DNA of 13,477 bases from Gammaproteobacteria bacterium (GCA_030618475.1 JAUXDG010000051.1:1-13477); one strand, 5' to 3'; counted from the stretch's first letter, positions 1-7,029 are shown. Numbers and translations are program-made. The notes: generated by a model not told the origin, from the letters alone.

Positions 1-1968
1 GTAGCCCACATAACCGGGTGGGGCACCGATCAGGCGCGCCACCGAGTGTTTTTCCATGAATTCGGACATATCGATGCGTACCATGGCCTCTTCGGTGTCA
101 AACAGGAACTCCGCCAGGGCCTTGGTCAGCTCGGTTTTACCCACGCCGGTCGGTCCCAGGAACAGAAATGAACCATTGGGACGGCTTGGATCGGACAAAC
201 CGGCGCGTGAACGGCGAATAGCGTCGGACACCGCCTTCACCGCTTCGCTCTGGCCGACTACGCGTTTTTCGATTGCCTGCTCCATGTGCAGCAGTTTGTC
301 GCGTTCGCCTTCCAGCATTTTGGACACCGGGATACCGGTCCACATGGACACCACCTCGGCAATCTCTTCGTCGGTCACCTTGTTGCGCAGCAGTTTCATC
401 TCCTGCATTTCAACCTGGGCCGCCATATCCAGCTGTTTTTCCAGTTCCGGGATGCGTCCATACTGCAATTCACCGGCCCGCGCCAGATCTCCGGCACGCT
501 GCGCCGTTTCCAGTTCCTTACGCGCCCGTTCCAGTTCTTCCTTGACGTGGGACGCACCCTGCACCGCGGCTTTCTCGGATTTCCAGATTTCCTCCAGATC
601 AGAGAATTCGCGTTCCAGGGCGTTGATTTCCTCCTGAAGATTACCCAGCCGTTTGACCGACGCTTCGTCACTTTCCTTCTGCAAAGCCTCGCGCTCGATC
701 TTCAGCTGGATCAGACGCCGCTCCAGCCGATCCATCTGTTCGGGCTTGGAATCGATTTCCATGCGAATCCGGCTGGCGGCCTCATCGATCAGGTCAATGG
801 CCTTGTCCGGCAGCTGCCGGTCGGTGATGTAACGCGTTGACAGGGTCGCCGCCGCCACAATCGCGGGATCGGTGATATCCACGCCGTGGTGGACTTCATA
901 ACGCTCTTTAAGGCCGCGCAGAATAGCGATGGTATCTTCAACCGTGGGTTCGTCGACCAGCACTTTCTGAAAACGACGCTCCAGTGCGGCATCCTTTTCG
1001 AGATATTTCCGGTATTCATCCAGGGTGGTTGCACCTACACAATGCAGTTCGCCACGGGCCAGCGCCGGTTTCAGCATATTACCTGCGTCCATGGCGCCTT
1101 CGGCTTTGCCGGCTCCGACCATGGTATGCAGCTCATCGATGAACAGAATAATCTGGCCTTCCTGTTTGGAAAGATCCTTGAGGACCGCTTTAAGACGCTC
1201 CTCGAACTCACCGCGGTATTTTGCACCGGCGATCAGCGCACCCATATCGAGACTCAGCAGGCGTTTACCCTTGATCCCCTCCGGCACTTCGCCATTTATG
1301 ATACGTTGTGCCAGACCTTCAACAATCGCTGTTTTACCCACACCGGGTTCACCGATCAGTACCGGGTTGTTTTTGGTACGGCGCTGAAGCACCTGAATGG
1401 TGCGCCTGATTTCGTCATCGCGGCCGATCACCGGGTCCAGTTTCCCCTGTTCGGCACGTTCTGTGAGGTCAATGGTATATTTTTCCAGCGCCTGACGCTG
1501 GTCCTCGGCGTTGGGGTCATCGATGCTCTGGCCACCGCGCATCTTTTCAATAGCCTGTTCGATCAGGCCCCGGCTGGCCCCCGCCCCGCGCAGTAGCCCG
1601 CCAAGCTCGCTCTTGTCCTCGACTGCCGCGAGCGCAAACAATTCGGACGAAATGTACTGGTCCTTGCGTTTCTGCGCCAGCTTGTCGGTGAGATTCAACA
1701 GACGCGTCAAATCATTGGAGATATGCACCTCGCCAGAGGTACCTTCCACCACCGGCAGGCGATCCATCTGTTCGCCTAACTGGGAACGCAACAGGTTGGT
1801 ATTGACGTTGGCCTGAGCCAGCAGATGACGGGCAGTACCGCCCTCTTGATCCAGCAACGCCACCATGACGTGCACCGGTTCGATATAGTTATGATCCCGT
1901 CCTACCGCCAGACTCTGGGCATCGGCCAGCGCCATCTGGAACTTGGAAGTCAGTTTATCCATTCGCAT
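1..1968 (-). CDS. clpB: ATP-dependent chaperone/disaggregase ClpB, N-terminal 656 residues (3' end outside window)
   Basis: ClpB is a hexameric AAA+ disaggregase that works with DnaK in the cytoplasm to rescue aggregated protein after heat stress. The reading frame is open from the start at 1968 to the window edge, giving 656 of the usual ~860 residues. In order I see the N-domain (starts MRMDKLTSKFQ, like E. coli MRLDRLTNKFQ), NBD1 with Walker A GEPGVGKT at 206-213 and Walker B ILFIDE near 275, a coiled-coil middle domain around 400-520, and the beginning of NBD2 with Walker A GPTGVGKT at 605-612. The frame ends at GAPPGYVGY, the NBD2 pore-loop region. I chose the ATG at 1968 over the one at 1962 by match to the family; a GGGGAG motif lies about 10 bases upstream. 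It follows def on the same strand after 88 bases that hold a sigma-32 promoter. Confidence 0.97.
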   Translation of the reverse strand, partial: MRMDKLTSKFQMALADAQSLAVGRDHNYIEPVHVMVALLDQEGGTARHLLAQANVNTNLLRSQLGEQMDRLPVVEGTSGEVHISNDLTRLLNLTDKLAQKRKDQYISSELFALAAVEDKSELGGLLRGAGASRGLIEQAIEKMRGGQSIDDPNAEDQRQALEKYTIDLTERAEQGKLDPVIGRDDEIRRTIQVLQRRTKNNPVLIGEPGVGKTAIVEGLAQRIINGEVPEGIKGKRLLSLDMGALIAGAKYRGEFEERLKAVLKDLSKQEGQIILFIDELHTMVGAGKAEGAMDAGNMLKPALARGELHCVGATTLDEYRKYLEKDAALERRFQKVLVDEPTVEDTIAILRGLKERYEVHHGVDITDPAIVAAATLSTRYITDRQLPDKAIDLIDEAASRIRMEIDSKPEQMDRLERRLIQLKIEREALQKESDEASVKRLGNLQEEINALEREFSDLEEIWKSEKAAVQGASHVKEELERARKELETAQRAGDLARAGELQYGRIPELEKQLDMAAQVEMQEMKLLRNKVTDEEIAEVVSMWTGIPVSKMLEGERDKLLHMEQAIEKRVVGQSEAVKAVSDAIRRSRAGLSDPSRPNGSFLFLGPTGVGKTELTKALAEFLFDTEEAMVRIDMSEFMEKHSVARLIGAPPGYVGY

Positions 1969-2007
1969 GACAAGGAGTCTCCCCAAATATTGAATAACTT
2001 GCGTAAT

Positions 2008-2036
2008 ATATGGGTGGGTTTGCGGATAATTTCAAG
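2008..2036 (-). promoter_or_regulatory. Heat-shock (sigma-32) promoter of clpB
   Basis: Read on the minus strand, CTTGAAA (2036-2030) is a perfect match to the sigma-32 -35 element. After a 14-base spacer comes ACCCATAT (2015-2008), one base off the -10 consensus CCCCATNT. Transcription would start near 2001, leaving a leader of about 33 bases before the clpB ATG. The site sits between def and clpB, so clpB can be induced separately from the two genes upstream. Confidence 0.85.
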
Positions 2037-2056
2037 GCAGGCAACAAAAATTCTGT

Positions 2057-2557
2057 TTACTTGTAGACCTTGCGCTGGAACAGGTCCTGGCGCCGGCTGA
2101 CCAGGCGATCGAGGAACAGCAGACCGTCGAGGTGATCCATTTCGTGCTGAACAGCGCGTGCCTCAAAGCCTTCCATGTCAAAACAAAGTGCATTGCCATC
2201 GCGGTCTAACGCGTCAAGCTGGATACGCTCGGCGCGCACTACGTTACCCGTGTAATCAGGAACCGAAAGACAACCCTCGCGGCCGATGGCAAAGCCGTCC
2301 CACTCGGTGATCTCGGGATTCACCAGAATCAGGTGACCATGGTTTCCGGTCTTCTTGCGACCCGAAACATCAACGATCAGGACGCGTTGAAACCAGGCCA
2401 CCTGTGCAGCGGCAATACCCACCGCGCCCGGTCCCGCCAGGCGGGTTTCCTCAAGATCGTCGATACAGCCCTGTAAGGCAGCGTCGAACTGTTTGACAGG
2501 TTCGGAAACCTGACGCAGACGATCGTCAGGATAGGTCAGTATCTCCAGTACGGCCAC
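2057..2557 (-). CDS. def: Peptide deformylase (paralogue with variant motif I)
   Basis: This metalloenzyme removes the formyl group from the N-terminal methionine of nascent proteins. The 166-residue protein has motif II EGCLSVP (metal ligand Cys96) and motif III QHEMDH (His138, catalytic Glu139, His142), so the active centre is intact. Motif I reads AVGIAAAQ at 45-52, where the family normally has Gly first (GxGxAAxQ). The C-terminal segment ends LFQRKVYK. The start is a GTG at 2557, three bases after the TGA of the ACT-domain gene, which implies translational coupling. It is not beside fmt, the usual partner of the main def, so it is probably a second deformylase, though the rest of the genome is not visible. 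Confidence 0.93.
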   Translation of the reverse strand: MAVLEILTYPDDRLRQVSEPVKQFDAALQGCIDDLEETRLAGPGAVGIAAAQVAWFQRVLIVDVSGRKKTGNHGHLILVNPEITEWDGFAIGREGCLSVPDYTGNVVRAERIQLDALDRDGNALCFDMEGFEARAVQHEMDHLDGLLFLDRLVSRRQDLFQRKVYK

Positions 2558-2560
2558 GCG

Positions 2561-3082
2561 TCACCCGATAAGCGTGTCGATCGGACGCACGTCGATCTTG
2601 ACACCGTCGGCCTGCAACGGCGCCAGCGCCTTTTCAACCGACTCCACGCCCTGTGTCGCCATACCTTCGATCTGCAGGATATAAATCGGCTCAGACTCGG
2701 TACCACCGACATCCGACTCCAGGTCGAGAATATTCAAACCGGCCTGTGCGGCCTTACTGGTCACCTGAGACACAATGCCGGCACGGTCGCCACCGTGTAC
2801 CAGAATACAGACATCCGGGATCGGGCGATGATGCAGGCCACCATCAATGGCATGGATATGAAGAACCAGCCCCAGTGCATCGACCACTGGCTGCAACACA
2901 CTGCACAGCGCGTCGTCGCCGGCATCGCTTCGCACCATCATCATGACCGTGAAATATTCACCCAGGCGAATCATGGAAGTTTCACCCAGGTTACTGCCCG
3001 CCTCGAACAACGCGGTAGTGACCCTGGCCACAATACCGGGTTGATCCTTACCCACCAGCGTCAACATGTACCAGTTCGACAT
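2561..3082 (-). CDS. GcvR-like regulator with two ACT domains
   Basis: A 173-residue protein made of two ACT domains, about residues 5-78 (begins YMLTLVGKDQPGIVARVT) and 90-165 (DVCILVHGGDRAGIVSQVT). This layout matches GcvR, the accessory repressor of the glycine cleavage system in E. coli, which binds a partner protein rather than DNA. No DNA-binding domain is present. The ATG at 3082 is preceded by GGGGGA a few bases upstream. The gene heads a run with def and has a good sigma-70 promoter. No gcv genes lie nearby, so the target is inferred from the family only; a generic amino-acid-sensing ACT protein is the alternative. Confidence 0.85.
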   Translation of the reverse strand: MSNWYMLTLVGKDQPGIVARVTTALFEAGSNLGETSMIRLGEYFTVMMMVRSDAGDDALCSVLQPVVDALGLVLHIHAIDGGLHHRPIPDVCILVHGGDRAGIVSQVTSKAAQAGLNILDLESDVGGTESEPIYILQIEGMATQGVESVEKALAPLQADGVKIDVRPIDTLIG

Positions 3083-3112
3083 GGGGTCCCCCAGATTCAG
3101 TTAACAGGCCGC

Positions 3113-3142
3113 ACTATAGTCAGGGAGTCACCAGCGGTGCAA
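3113..3142 (-). promoter_or_regulatory. Sigma-70 promoter for the gcvR-like gene and def
   Basis: On the minus strand, TTGCAC (3142-3137) and TATAGT (3118-3113) are separated by 18 bases. Each hexamer differs from consensus at only one or two positions. The predicted start near 3106 leaves a leader of roughly 24 bases before the ATG at 3082. It lies just downstream of the inverted REP-like pair that follows the metal transporter gene. Confidence 0.65.
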
Positions 3143-3153
3143 GCGGCTTATTC

Positions 3154-3179
3154 ATCGCAGTCAGGGAACTGCTGCTACA
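3154..3179 (+). repeat. REP-like unit, plus orientation (left arm of an inverted pair)
   Basis: Begins ATCGCAGTCAGGGAACTGC and continues into CTGCTACAA. The head matches the unit at 3246-3221 on the other strand, with one substitution and one extra base over 19 positions. It also resembles the units at 4138 and 6986. The two arms could fold into a cruciform or RNA hairpin with a loop of about 56 bases. In the minus direction the pair follows the ZIP transporter stop codon, so it may mark the 3' end of that transcript. Confidence 0.55.
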
Positions 3180-3220
3180 ACTTACGCACTCATTAGTGAC
3201 CGCCGGACAGCAAGGCAACA

Positions 3221-3246
3221 CTGTGGGGGCAGTCCCTGACCGCGAT
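3221..3246 (-). repeat. REP-like unit, minus orientation (right arm of the inverted pair)
   Basis: Reads ATCGCGGTCAGGGACTGC from 3246 down to 3229 and continues as CCCCACAG. It is the partner of the unit at 3154-3172. An inverted pair of REP units around a short spacer is the arrangement called a BIME in enterobacteria and pseudomonads. Confidence 0.55.
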
Positions 3247-3279
3247 TGCTGCACAGGCCGTTAAAGCTGTCTGCGCAGA

Positions 3280-4065
3280 TCAGGCATGCAGGGTGGAATG
3301 CGTGATATAGATGAGCCCCACACCCAGACCGATCAGCAATATCTGTTTAAGCGTTGCGCTGAATTCAACACGTTTGTGCAGCCCCGGAATCAGATCAGCA
3401 ACCGCGATATAGATAAAGCTGGAGGCCGCAACGGCCAGCACGTAGGGCAATGCAGGCTGCAGATTCATTAAGCCGTAATAGGCCAGGATACCGCCGATCA
3501 CGGTAGTCAGGCTGGCTATCACGTTAAACGCAAATGCCCGACCGGTACTGAAACCGCTGTGCAGCAGGACTGCAAAATCACCCACTTCCTGCGGAATTTC
3601 GTGAGCGGCAACCGCCAGGCTGGTGACCACGCCGAGATGGATATCAGTCAGGAACGCGGCACCAATTAACAAACCGTCGATAAAGTTGTGCAACCCGTCG
3701 CCAATCAGAATCAGGGTACCGGCTGCCGGCTGGTGGTGGGCGTGACCCTCGGGTACGTGGACTTCACAGTGCTCTTGGTGGCAATGGCGCCACAACACCA
3801 GTTTTTCCAGCAGGAAAAAGCCAAGCAGACCCAGCAGCACGGCGCCTGTAATGCTGTGAAAATCGTTGCCGTCAACAGCTTCGAGCGCATGCGGCAGCAG
3901 GCCCAGCAAGGCGGCCCCCAGTAACGCACCGATGGCAAAACTGACCGCATGCGGTAACAGGCGGGTACGCAAGGCTTCCGGCAGCAGTAAAAACAAAGCC
4001 GCCGCGATAACGCTGAGCACACCGCCCAACAGGCAGAACAACAGAATCCAGATCAGGAGTGGCAT
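3280..4065 (-). CDS. ZIP-family divalent metal transporter
   Basis: An inner-membrane importer of zinc or related divalent metals (261 residues, about eight hydrophobic segments). Signature motifs are HNFIDG at 126-131 (TM4) and HEIPQEVGD at 155-163 (TM5), which carry the intramembrane metal ligands. Between TM3 and TM4 is a histidine/cysteine-rich cytoplasmic loop (residues 94-111, with HCHQEHC and GHAHH), typical of metal-sensing or binding loops. The HExPQEVGD form resembles the LIV-1/ZIP7 branch more than E. coli ZupT, so I give no symbol. The ATG at 4065 has only a weak ribosome-binding site. It appears monocistronic: repeats lie downstream and its own candidate promoter upstream. Confidence 0.92.
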   Translation of the reverse strand: MPLLIWILLFCLLGGVLSVIAAALFLLLPEALRTRLLPHAVSFAIGALLGAALLGLLPHALEAVDGNDFHSITGAVLLGLLGFFLLEKLVLWRHCHQEHCEVHVPEGHAHHQPAAGTLILIGDGLHNFIDGLLIGAAFLTDIHLGVVTSLAVAAHEIPQEVGDFAVLLHSGFSTGRAFAFNVIASLTTVIGGILAYYGLMNLQPALPYVLAVAASSFIYIAVADLIPGLHKRVEFSATLKQILLIGLGVGLIYITHSTLHA

Positions 4066-4077
4066 TTAATATCCGAA

Positions 4078-4107
4078 TTTTCGATGACATGAAAACACTG
4101 AAGTATA
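4078..4107 (-). promoter_or_regulatory. Candidate promoter and operator of the ZIP transporter gene
   Basis: On the minus strand TATACT (4107-4102) matches the -10 consensus at five of six positions, but no good -35 element lies at the right distance. Overlapping the predicted start is an 18-base dyad with arms TTTTC (4095-4091) and GAAAA (4082-4078). This could be a metalloregulator site, but it does not match a box I can name. Tentative. Confidence 0.3.
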
Positions 4108-4137
4108 CCGCAGCGCAGCCCACCTGCCCGGCTTTGA

Positions 4138-4165
4138 ACCGCGGCCAGGGTGCTGCTCCTACAGG
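4138..4165 (+). repeat. REP-like unit, plus orientation
   Basis: Begins ACCGCGGCCAGGG and ends GCTCCTACAGG. Read on the minus strand it starts CCTGTAGGAGCAGC, closely resembling the TGTAGGAGC-type REP sequences of Pseudomonas. It pairs with the inverted unit at 4447-4421 (11 of 13 head bases alike). Confidence 0.6.
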
Positions 4166-4227
4166 TTTAGCCTGGATTGCTCACAACATTAACCACATGC
4201 CCCAGGGCACCCTCTCTTGCTACGCAA

Positions 4228-4400
4228 TTCACCTTGAAGGGCACGAAGGTCACAAAGGAACAACGGCTTAACTCATGTCCACAGAAGATTTTTCAGGCAA
4301 ACGCTGTTCACGGAGAGCACGGAGGATAAGTACGAAAATCCTCAATCCTTGAAAGCCTTTGTGACCTTCGTGTCCTTAGTGGTGAGAAATGGGGGGTAGC
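4228..4400. repeat. MITE-like repeat element, copy A
   Basis: A roughly 173-bp non-coding element. Its ends form an inverted repeat in which 17 bases are perfect: CACGAAGGTCACAAAGG at 4242-4258, and its reverse complement at 4356-4372. The right arm consists of three 9-base units ending in AAGG. The core shares blocks with copy B at 13318: CAGAAGATTTTT, then GCTGTT-ACGGA-AGCACGG, then GCCTTTGTGACCTT. The likeness continues past the right arm to GGTGAGAAAT and TAGC. It encodes no transposase, so any mobility would need enzymes from elsewhere. By eye the cores are about two-thirds to three-quarters identical. Confidence 0.75.
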
Positions 4401-4420
4401 AGTAGGTATCGGCGCAACTT

Positions 4421-4447
4421 CCGTAGCAGCGACCCCCTGGACGCGAT
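4421..4447 (-). repeat. REP-like unit, minus orientation, abutting pgeF
   Basis: Read from 4447 downward it begins ATCGCGTCCAGGGGG and ends GCTGCTACGG, resembling the units at 4138 and 6986. It touches the pgeF stop codon (4450-4448), so it would be at the very start of the pgeF 3' untranslated region. Confidence 0.5.
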
Positions 4448-5170
4448 TCATACCATCCAGATCAACGACGCCATACGCCCGGTCACAGCGTCGCGTCGAT
4501 AGGAATAAAAGCGTTGCCGATCCGCAAAGGTACAGAAACTCCCACCGTAGAGAGCGGTCACGCCGCTTGCCAGGAGCCGAATCCGCGCCAGCTGATACAG
4601 GTCCGCCAGCCAATGCCCGTGTGGCCTGGCCAGGAAAGCCCCGGCGGCCTCGGCGTGCTGCTCGACAAAGACCTGGCGCACCTCCCCACCCACCTCAAAG
4701 GCGCCCGCTCCGATGGCGGGGCCGAACCAGGCCATCAGTCGCCCTGGCTCTGTATCGAGTGCCCGCACAGTGCTCTCCAGAACGCCATCGGCCAAGCCCC
4801 GCCAGCCGGCATGAGCGGCGGCAACCCGTGTTCCGCTACGATTACAGAACAGGACCGGCAGGCAATCCGCCGTCAGCACCGCACACACCACATGGGTCTG
4901 ATCGGTAAAACTGGCATCGGCGGACGGGCGTTCGCCTGAGTTGGCGGCATCCACCACCGTGTTGCCATGAATCTGGTTCAACCAGACGGGCCGCCCTGGC
5001 AGGTTCAGCTGGTGCTGGATGGATAAACGATTCTGTCGCACGGCGTCCGCTGCATCACCGACATGATCTGCCAGGTTCAAGCTTTCATAAGGGCCTTTGC
5101 TGACACCCGTATTGCGAGTTGTCGTCACGGCTTTTACACACGCCTTTGCGGGCCAGTCCGTGAAAATCAT
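4448..5170 (-). CDS. pgeF: Peptidoglycan editing factor PgeF (YfiH, laccase-like domain)
   Basis: PgeF is a purine-nucleoside-phosphorylase/laccase-fold enzyme. In E. coli it keeps wrongly incorporated amino acids such as serine out of peptidoglycan precursors; related proteins show nucleoside-phosphorylase activity. The 240-residue protein has the family metal ligands His68 (NQIHG), Cys103 (TADCLPVLF) and His120 (AAAHAGWRG), plus GPAIG near 150 and the C-terminal FYSYRRD..TGRMASLIW. Length is normal (E. coli 243). The ATG at 5170 overlaps the rluD stop as ATGA, so it is translated as part of an rluD-pgeF unit. This pair next to clpB is conserved in gammaproteobacteria. Confidence 0.95.
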   Translation of the reverse strand: MIFTDWPAKACVKAVTTTRNTGVSKGPYESLNLADHVGDAADAVRQNRLSIQHQLNLPGRPVWLNQIHGNTVVDAANSGERPSADASFTDQTHVVCAVLTADCLPVLFCNRSGTRVAAAHAGWRGLADGVLESTVRALDTEPGRLMAWFGPAIGAGAFEVGGEVRQVFVEQHAEAAGAFLARPHGHWLADLYQLARIRLLASGVTALYGGSFCTFADRQRFYSYRRDAVTGRMASLIWMV

Positions 5171-6111
5171 CCGCTTCTCAGCGCCTCAAGCAACTGTTTG
5201 AAATCTCTTGGGATTTCAACCTCCCAGCCGACAGGCTCGCCACTCGCCGGATGAATCAGCTGCAGGCGCTCGGCGTGCAGGGCCTGGCGGCGAAAAGCGC
5301 TGATGGCCTCGCGCAAACCCGCTGAGGCACCGCGTGGCAACCTCAGACGCCCTCCATACAGCGGGTCACCCACCAGTGGACAGCGGATATGAGCCATATG
5401 TACCCGGATCTGGTGAGTCCGTCCGGTCTCCAGGCGTGCCTGCACCAGGGTATGGGCTGCAAACCGTTCCAACACCCGATAATGCGTGATGGCCGGTTTT
5501 CCGGAGTCCACCACTGCCATACGCAGACGGTCGCGCGGATGGCGGCCAATCGGCGCATCGACCGTTCCGCCGGCCGCCAGCACTGAGTGCACCAGCGCCA
5601 GGTATTCCCGCTTTACACTGCGCGCCTGCAGCTGTTCGACCAGCGACTTGTGTGCGCTCAGGCTGCGCGCCACCACCATCAGACCGCTGGTATCCTTGTC
5701 GAGACGGTGCACGATGCCTGCTCGCGGCAGCGAGGCCAGCTCAGGATCATAGAACAGCAGGGCATTCTGCAGGGTGCCATCCGGATTTCCAGCGGCAGGA
5801 TGCACGACCAGACCGGCCGGCTTGTTCAACACTAACAGATGCTGGTCCTGGAAGCGGATATCGAGCGGAATATCCTGTGGCTGCGCCTCGGTCTCCCGCT
5901 GTAACTGCGCGCGTATTTCAACCTGTTCGCCACCCGCCACCCGGTACCTGGCTATAACCGGCTGCCGGTTCAACAGCACCTTGCCCGCCTTTATCCACTG
6001 CTGCAGACGACTGCGCGAATAGCACGGGAACAACTCCGCCAGAACCTGATCGAGACGGCGACCGGCCGCTGCTTGCGGAATCTGTCCTGTCAGATGAATC
6101 TGCTCAAACAT
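5167..6111 (-). CDS. rluD: 23S rRNA pseudouridine(1911/1915/1917) synthase RluD
   Basis: RluD converts three uridines in helix 69 of 23S rRNA to pseudouridine and is needed for normal ribosome assembly and termination. The 314-residue protein has an N-terminal S4 RNA-binding domain (about 18-75, GRRLDQVLAELFPCYSRSR) and a RluA-type catalytic domain with the catalytic Asp138 in GIVHRLDKDTSGL. Other family motifs are LNKPAGLVVHP and LETGRTHQIRVHMAH. The frame extends to a TTG at 6126, but the ATG at 6111 gives an N-terminus like E. coli RluD. No clear Shine-Dalgarno precedes it. It is divergent from bamD (63 bases between starts) and overlaps pgeF. Confidence 0.95.
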   Translation of the reverse strand: MFEQIHLTGQIPQAAAGRRLDQVLAELFPCYSRSRLQQWIKAGKVLLNRQPVIARYRVAGGEQVEIRAQLQRETEAQPQDIPLDIRFQDQHLLVLNKPAGLVVHPAAGNPDGTLQNALLFYDPELASLPRAGIVHRLDKDTSGLMVVARSLSAHKSLVEQLQARSVKREYLALVHSVLAAGGTVDAPIGRHPRDRLRMAVVDSGKPAITHYRVLERFAAHTLVQARLETGRTHQIRVHMAHIRCPLVGDPLYGGRLRLPRGASAGLREAISAFRRQALHAERLQLIHPASGEPVGWEVEIPRDFKQLLEALRSG

Positions 6112-6174
6112 AGTATTAAGGAACAAGCCGCCTTACAATTTCATTTTCATGACAGAAATCGGATACGCAGGCTG

Positions 6175-6924
6175 ATGCGCTGGTTATGCCTTATACCTTT
6201 ATTAACGATTTTGTTCACCTTCGGTTGTTCGACCACACCCGAGGATGAGCTGGATGCTTTACCCGCCGACGAGCTCTACCGCCGTGCCAAGACGGCGCTT
6301 GACTCGGGTGATTATGAAACAGCGATCAACACCTTCGAAAAACTGGAAGTTCGCTTTCCGTTCGGCAAATATGCCCAGCAGGCCCAGCTGGAGATCGCCT
6401 ACGCTTACTACAAGTTCGACGAGCCGGACTCTTCCATCGCTACCGCCGACCGTTTCATCAGTAACAACCCGGGCAATCCCCACCTGGACTATGCCTACTA
6501 CCTGAAAGGGCTGGTCAACTACAGCCGTGGCGCCAACCTGGTTGACCGTGTGGCACCCCGTAAACCTTCCGAGCGGGACACCCGGGCACTGCGCGACTCC
6601 TTCAATGATTTCACCCAGTTAGTGAAAAAATTCCCCGACAGCCGCTATGCCGCCGATGCCAGGGAACGACTGGTTTTTCTGCACAACCAGCTGGCCCGAT
6701 ACGAAATCAACGTCGCCGATTACTACATGAAACGCGGCGCCTACGTGGCTGCGGCCAACCGCGCCAAGTATGTCATCGAGAATTATCAGCGCACACCGGC
6801 GGCACAGGACGCCTTACAGGTACTGGTGCAGGCTTATACCAAGATGGGCATGAACGATCTGGCCGACGATTTACAGCGGGTGCTGGACCTGAATCGCCCC
6901 GCCAGCAGGGACATGGACAGATAG
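6175..6924 (+). CDS. bamD: Outer-membrane assembly lipoprotein BamD (ComL/YfiO)
   Basis: BamD is an essential TPR lipoprotein of the BAM complex that inserts beta-barrel proteins into the outer membrane. From the ATG at 6175 the product is 249 residues (E. coli 245). A signal peptide of about 17 residues, MRWLCLIPLLTILFTFG, precedes Cys18. The lipobox is unusual: Thr and Phe occupy -3 and -2 where Leu and Ala/Ser are common. The mature part holds five TPR repeats, starting DELYRRAKTALDSGDYETAI, with the family segments RFPFGKYAQQAQLEIAYAYY and NPHLDYAYYLKG. The frame opens earlier at 6073, but that would put 34 residues before the signal peptide and overlap rluD. It converges with glnB. Confidence 0.96.
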   Translation: MRWLCLIPLLTILFTFGCSTTPEDELDALPADELYRRAKTALDSGDYETAINTFEKLEVRFPFGKYAQQAQLEIAYAYYKFDEPDSSIATADRFISNNPGNPHLDYAYYLKGLVNYSRGANLVDRVAPRKPSERDTRALRDSFNDFTQLVKKFPDSRYAADARERLVFLHNQLARYEINVADYYMKRGAYVAAANRAKYVIENYQRTPAAQDALQVLVQAYTKMGMNDLADDLQRVLDLNRPASRDMDR

Positions 6925-6985
6925 GCAATAGCGCAGCAGTGGTCTCGTCTCATAGCGCGACCAACTTCCATGTGATTCGGCTCTT

Positions 6986-7014
6986 ATCGCGGTCGGGCGA
7001 GCGCTGCTACAGGC
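6986..7014 (+). repeat. REP-like unit between convergent bamD and glnB
   Basis: Begins ATCGCGGTCGGGCGAGC and ends GCTGCTACAGGC. Its 3' end forms a small hairpin, GCTGC-TACAG-GCAGC (7003-7017). It lies in the 105-base gap between two converging genes, where a bidirectional transcript end is expected. No run of T residues follows, so it is not a classic intrinsic terminator. Confidence 0.55.
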
Positions 7015-7029
7015 AGCAGGGACGAATCT

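Larger units (their letters stand above)
4066..4447. other. Non-coding gap filled with repeats
   Basis: No plausible gene lies in these 382 bases. From left to right the gap holds the ZIP gene leader, a REP-like unit (4138-4165, plus), a MITE-like element (4228-4400), and a REP-like unit in the opposite orientation (4447-4421) that directly abuts the pgeF stop codon. Short open frames here do not resemble known proteins and overlap the repeats. Confidence 0.7.

Noticed and set aside
886..1596. Long plus-strand open frame (236 codons) opposite clpB
   Set aside because: It lies entirely antisense to the conserved ClpB NBD1 region. Its translation resembles no family and reflects codon bias.
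6110..6138. TTGTAA-17-TACTAT promoter-like pair on the minus strand before rluD
   Set aside because: The -10 overlaps the start codon at 6111, so transcripts would begin inside the gene. No alternative in-frame start fits RluD.
6073..6174. 34-residue extension of BamD upstream of the signal peptide
   Set aside because: It would overlap the rluD start and bury the lipoprotein signal. The ATG at 6175 gives the normal length.
6986..7020. Intrinsic terminator between bamD and glnB
   Set aside because: The hairpin GCTGC-TACAG-GCAGC is short and has no T-run on either side, so I list it only as part of a REP-like unit.
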